Shown: positions 63,369 to 64,000 of the stretch, piece by piece
Layout of the letters: each line of letters opens with the position of its first letter
Numbering within the stretch: position 1 is the first letter of the stretch
Assembly (NCBI RefSeq): GCF_000368585.1
Contig: NZ_KB849558.1
Coordinates: 600,722-664,721, forward strand
Origin: Acinetobacter venetianus RAG-1 = CIP 110063
GTDB taxonomy: Bacteria > Pseudomonadota > Gammaproteobacteria > Pseudomonadales > Moraxellaceae
Reading direction: 5' to 3'
DNA: 64,000 bases
Translations under genes and position numbers: made by a program
Notes under the pieces: model-generated
The model's database searches: none
Told to the model about the DNA's origin: nothing
What the model saw: the letters and a program-made list of their open reading frames with translations, nothing else

Positions 63369-64000
63369 TGTCGAATATTCCTTTTTTAAATCCGACAATT
63401 TTAAAACAGCTTGATTTGCCTGTTCCTAATCGTGAAACGACACCTCAAGTGCTTGAACCTTTAGATTTATCACAAAAAAGTGAGGTTTCATTAGCGCTAC
63501 AGGCTTATCGCAAACTATATGGTTTGCATTTATTGGATTGTGAACATTGGCAAGGCTATGTAGAAATGCCTTTGTTTCGACTCCATGTGCAAGTATTTCA
63601 GCCAAAGCAACAAAAAATACAAGGTACCGTTTGCTTATTGCATGGCTATTTAGAACATAGCGGAATTTATCAGCCAATTATTAAAGAAATATTAGATCAA
63701 GGTTTTAGTGTTGTTACATACGATCTTCCTGGGCATGGTTTGAGTAATGGTTCGCCAGCGAGTATTCAAAATTTTGATCATTATCAACAAGTATTACATG
63801 CTGTTTATGATGCAGTTAGAGGTGCAACGCAGTTACCAAAGCCGTGGTTGGGAATAGGACAAAGCACAGGTGGTGCGATTTGGATGCACCATTTGTTAGA
63901 GTTTGCTGAACGTAGAGAAGACCCGATTGTTGATCGTGTATTGTTACTTTCTCCCTTGATACGTCCTGCGAAAACGGCATGGTGGCATAATTCGGTTGGT
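63368..64000 (+). CDS. alpha/beta hydrolase, serine aminopeptidase S33-like, cut by window edge
   Basis: The frame runs from ATG 63368, overlapping the DUF218 stop by one base (TAATG), to the window end: 211 residues so far. GTVCLLHGYLEHSGIY supplies the oxyanion HG motif, TYDLPGHGLSNG, and GIGQSTGGAIWMHHLL supplies the nucleophile (G-x-S-x-G). The catalytic Asp and His lie past the edge. Lysophospholipase/monoacylglycerol-lipase type is likely. Translationally coupled to the gene before it. Confidence 0.88.
   Translation, partial: MSNIPFLNPTILKQLDLPVPNRETTPQVLEPLDLSQKSEVSLALQAYRKLYGLHLLDCEHWQGYVEMPLFRLHVQVFQPKQQKIQGTVCLLHGYLEHSGIYQPIIKEILDQGFSVVTYDLPGHGLSNGSPASIQNFDHYQQVLHAVYDAVRGATQLPKPWLGIGQSTGGAIWMHHLLEFAERREDPIVDRVLLLSPLIRPAKTAWWHNSVG

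Overview
The window reads as a chromosomal segment of an Acinetobacter-type gammaproteobacterium (Moraxellaceae). This is inferred from the AT-rich composition, the gene families and their lengths, and characteristic features such as a BLUF photoreceptor resembling BlsA, a short PutA without its own DNA-binding domain next to an Lrp-type regulator, a CspA-like protein with a long leader, and many small lineage-specific proteins. Species cannot be fixed from sequence reading alone. I saw no rRNA, tRNA, CRISPR array, prophage or intact insertion sequence; the only clear mobile relic is a roughly 0.27 kb MITE-like element near 60.3-60.5 kb.

Layout. 0-4.8 kb: a chaperone-usher fimbrial operon on the minus strand (pilin, chaperone, usher, adhesin cut by the window edge), with a recognisable promoter and an attenuator after the pilin gene. 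5-10.2 kb: two small unknown genes, bioB, queG, the NAD(P)HX repair gene nnr, ruvC. 10.3-15.9 kb: divergent argP/argO, a cold-shock gene, then small envelope and unknown proteins including fxsA and a DUF333-I78 lipoprotein. 16-25 kb: metK/tkt, osmC-like/yceI, a topAI-yjhQ toxin-antitoxin pair with a leader ORF, a guanine-deaminase-like enzyme, an LRAT/NC protein, a phosphodiester-glycosidase-like protein. 25-35.7 kb: trmA, a frameshifted GrpB-family gene, the proline catabolic locus (putA, Lrp-type regulator, putP), aspA, gcvH. 35.8-43.2 kb: an AraC regulator, maoC plus ABC exporter, BLUF protein, several small unknown genes, a catalase-fold lipoprotein. 43.4-51.9 kb: an orphan protein with a possible TIM-barrel hydrolase fold, a YbdG-like MscS channel with a switch-like leader, DUF2058-DUF1275-sstT, and a SulP transporter downstream of a persulfide-sensor-type ArsR repressor. 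51.9-56.4 kb: a candidate small RNA, a TetR regulator, a Fur-box array, a lipoprotein, a choloylglycine-hydrolase-family enzyme, and roxA. 56.6-64 kb: dnaX with a GAACCT hexamer array, thioesterase plus iron alcohol dehydrogenase, the MITE, then a co-directional run of low-molecular-weight phosphatase, murB, DUF218 protein and an alpha/beta hydrolase cut by the right edge.

The most interesting points are: the topAI-like gene preceded by a seven-residue leader ORF whose 3' end is complementary to the topAI ribosome binding site; an orphan promoter-terminator unit at 52.24-52.42 kb that looks like an undescribed sRNA with an operator-like palindrome at its start; the two alternative 5' arms facing one anti-arm ahead of the mechanosensitive channel gene; and the orphan protein at 43.5-45.3 kb with two candidate catalytic glutamates. 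All functional statements are from reading motifs by eye; no database search or folding program was run.
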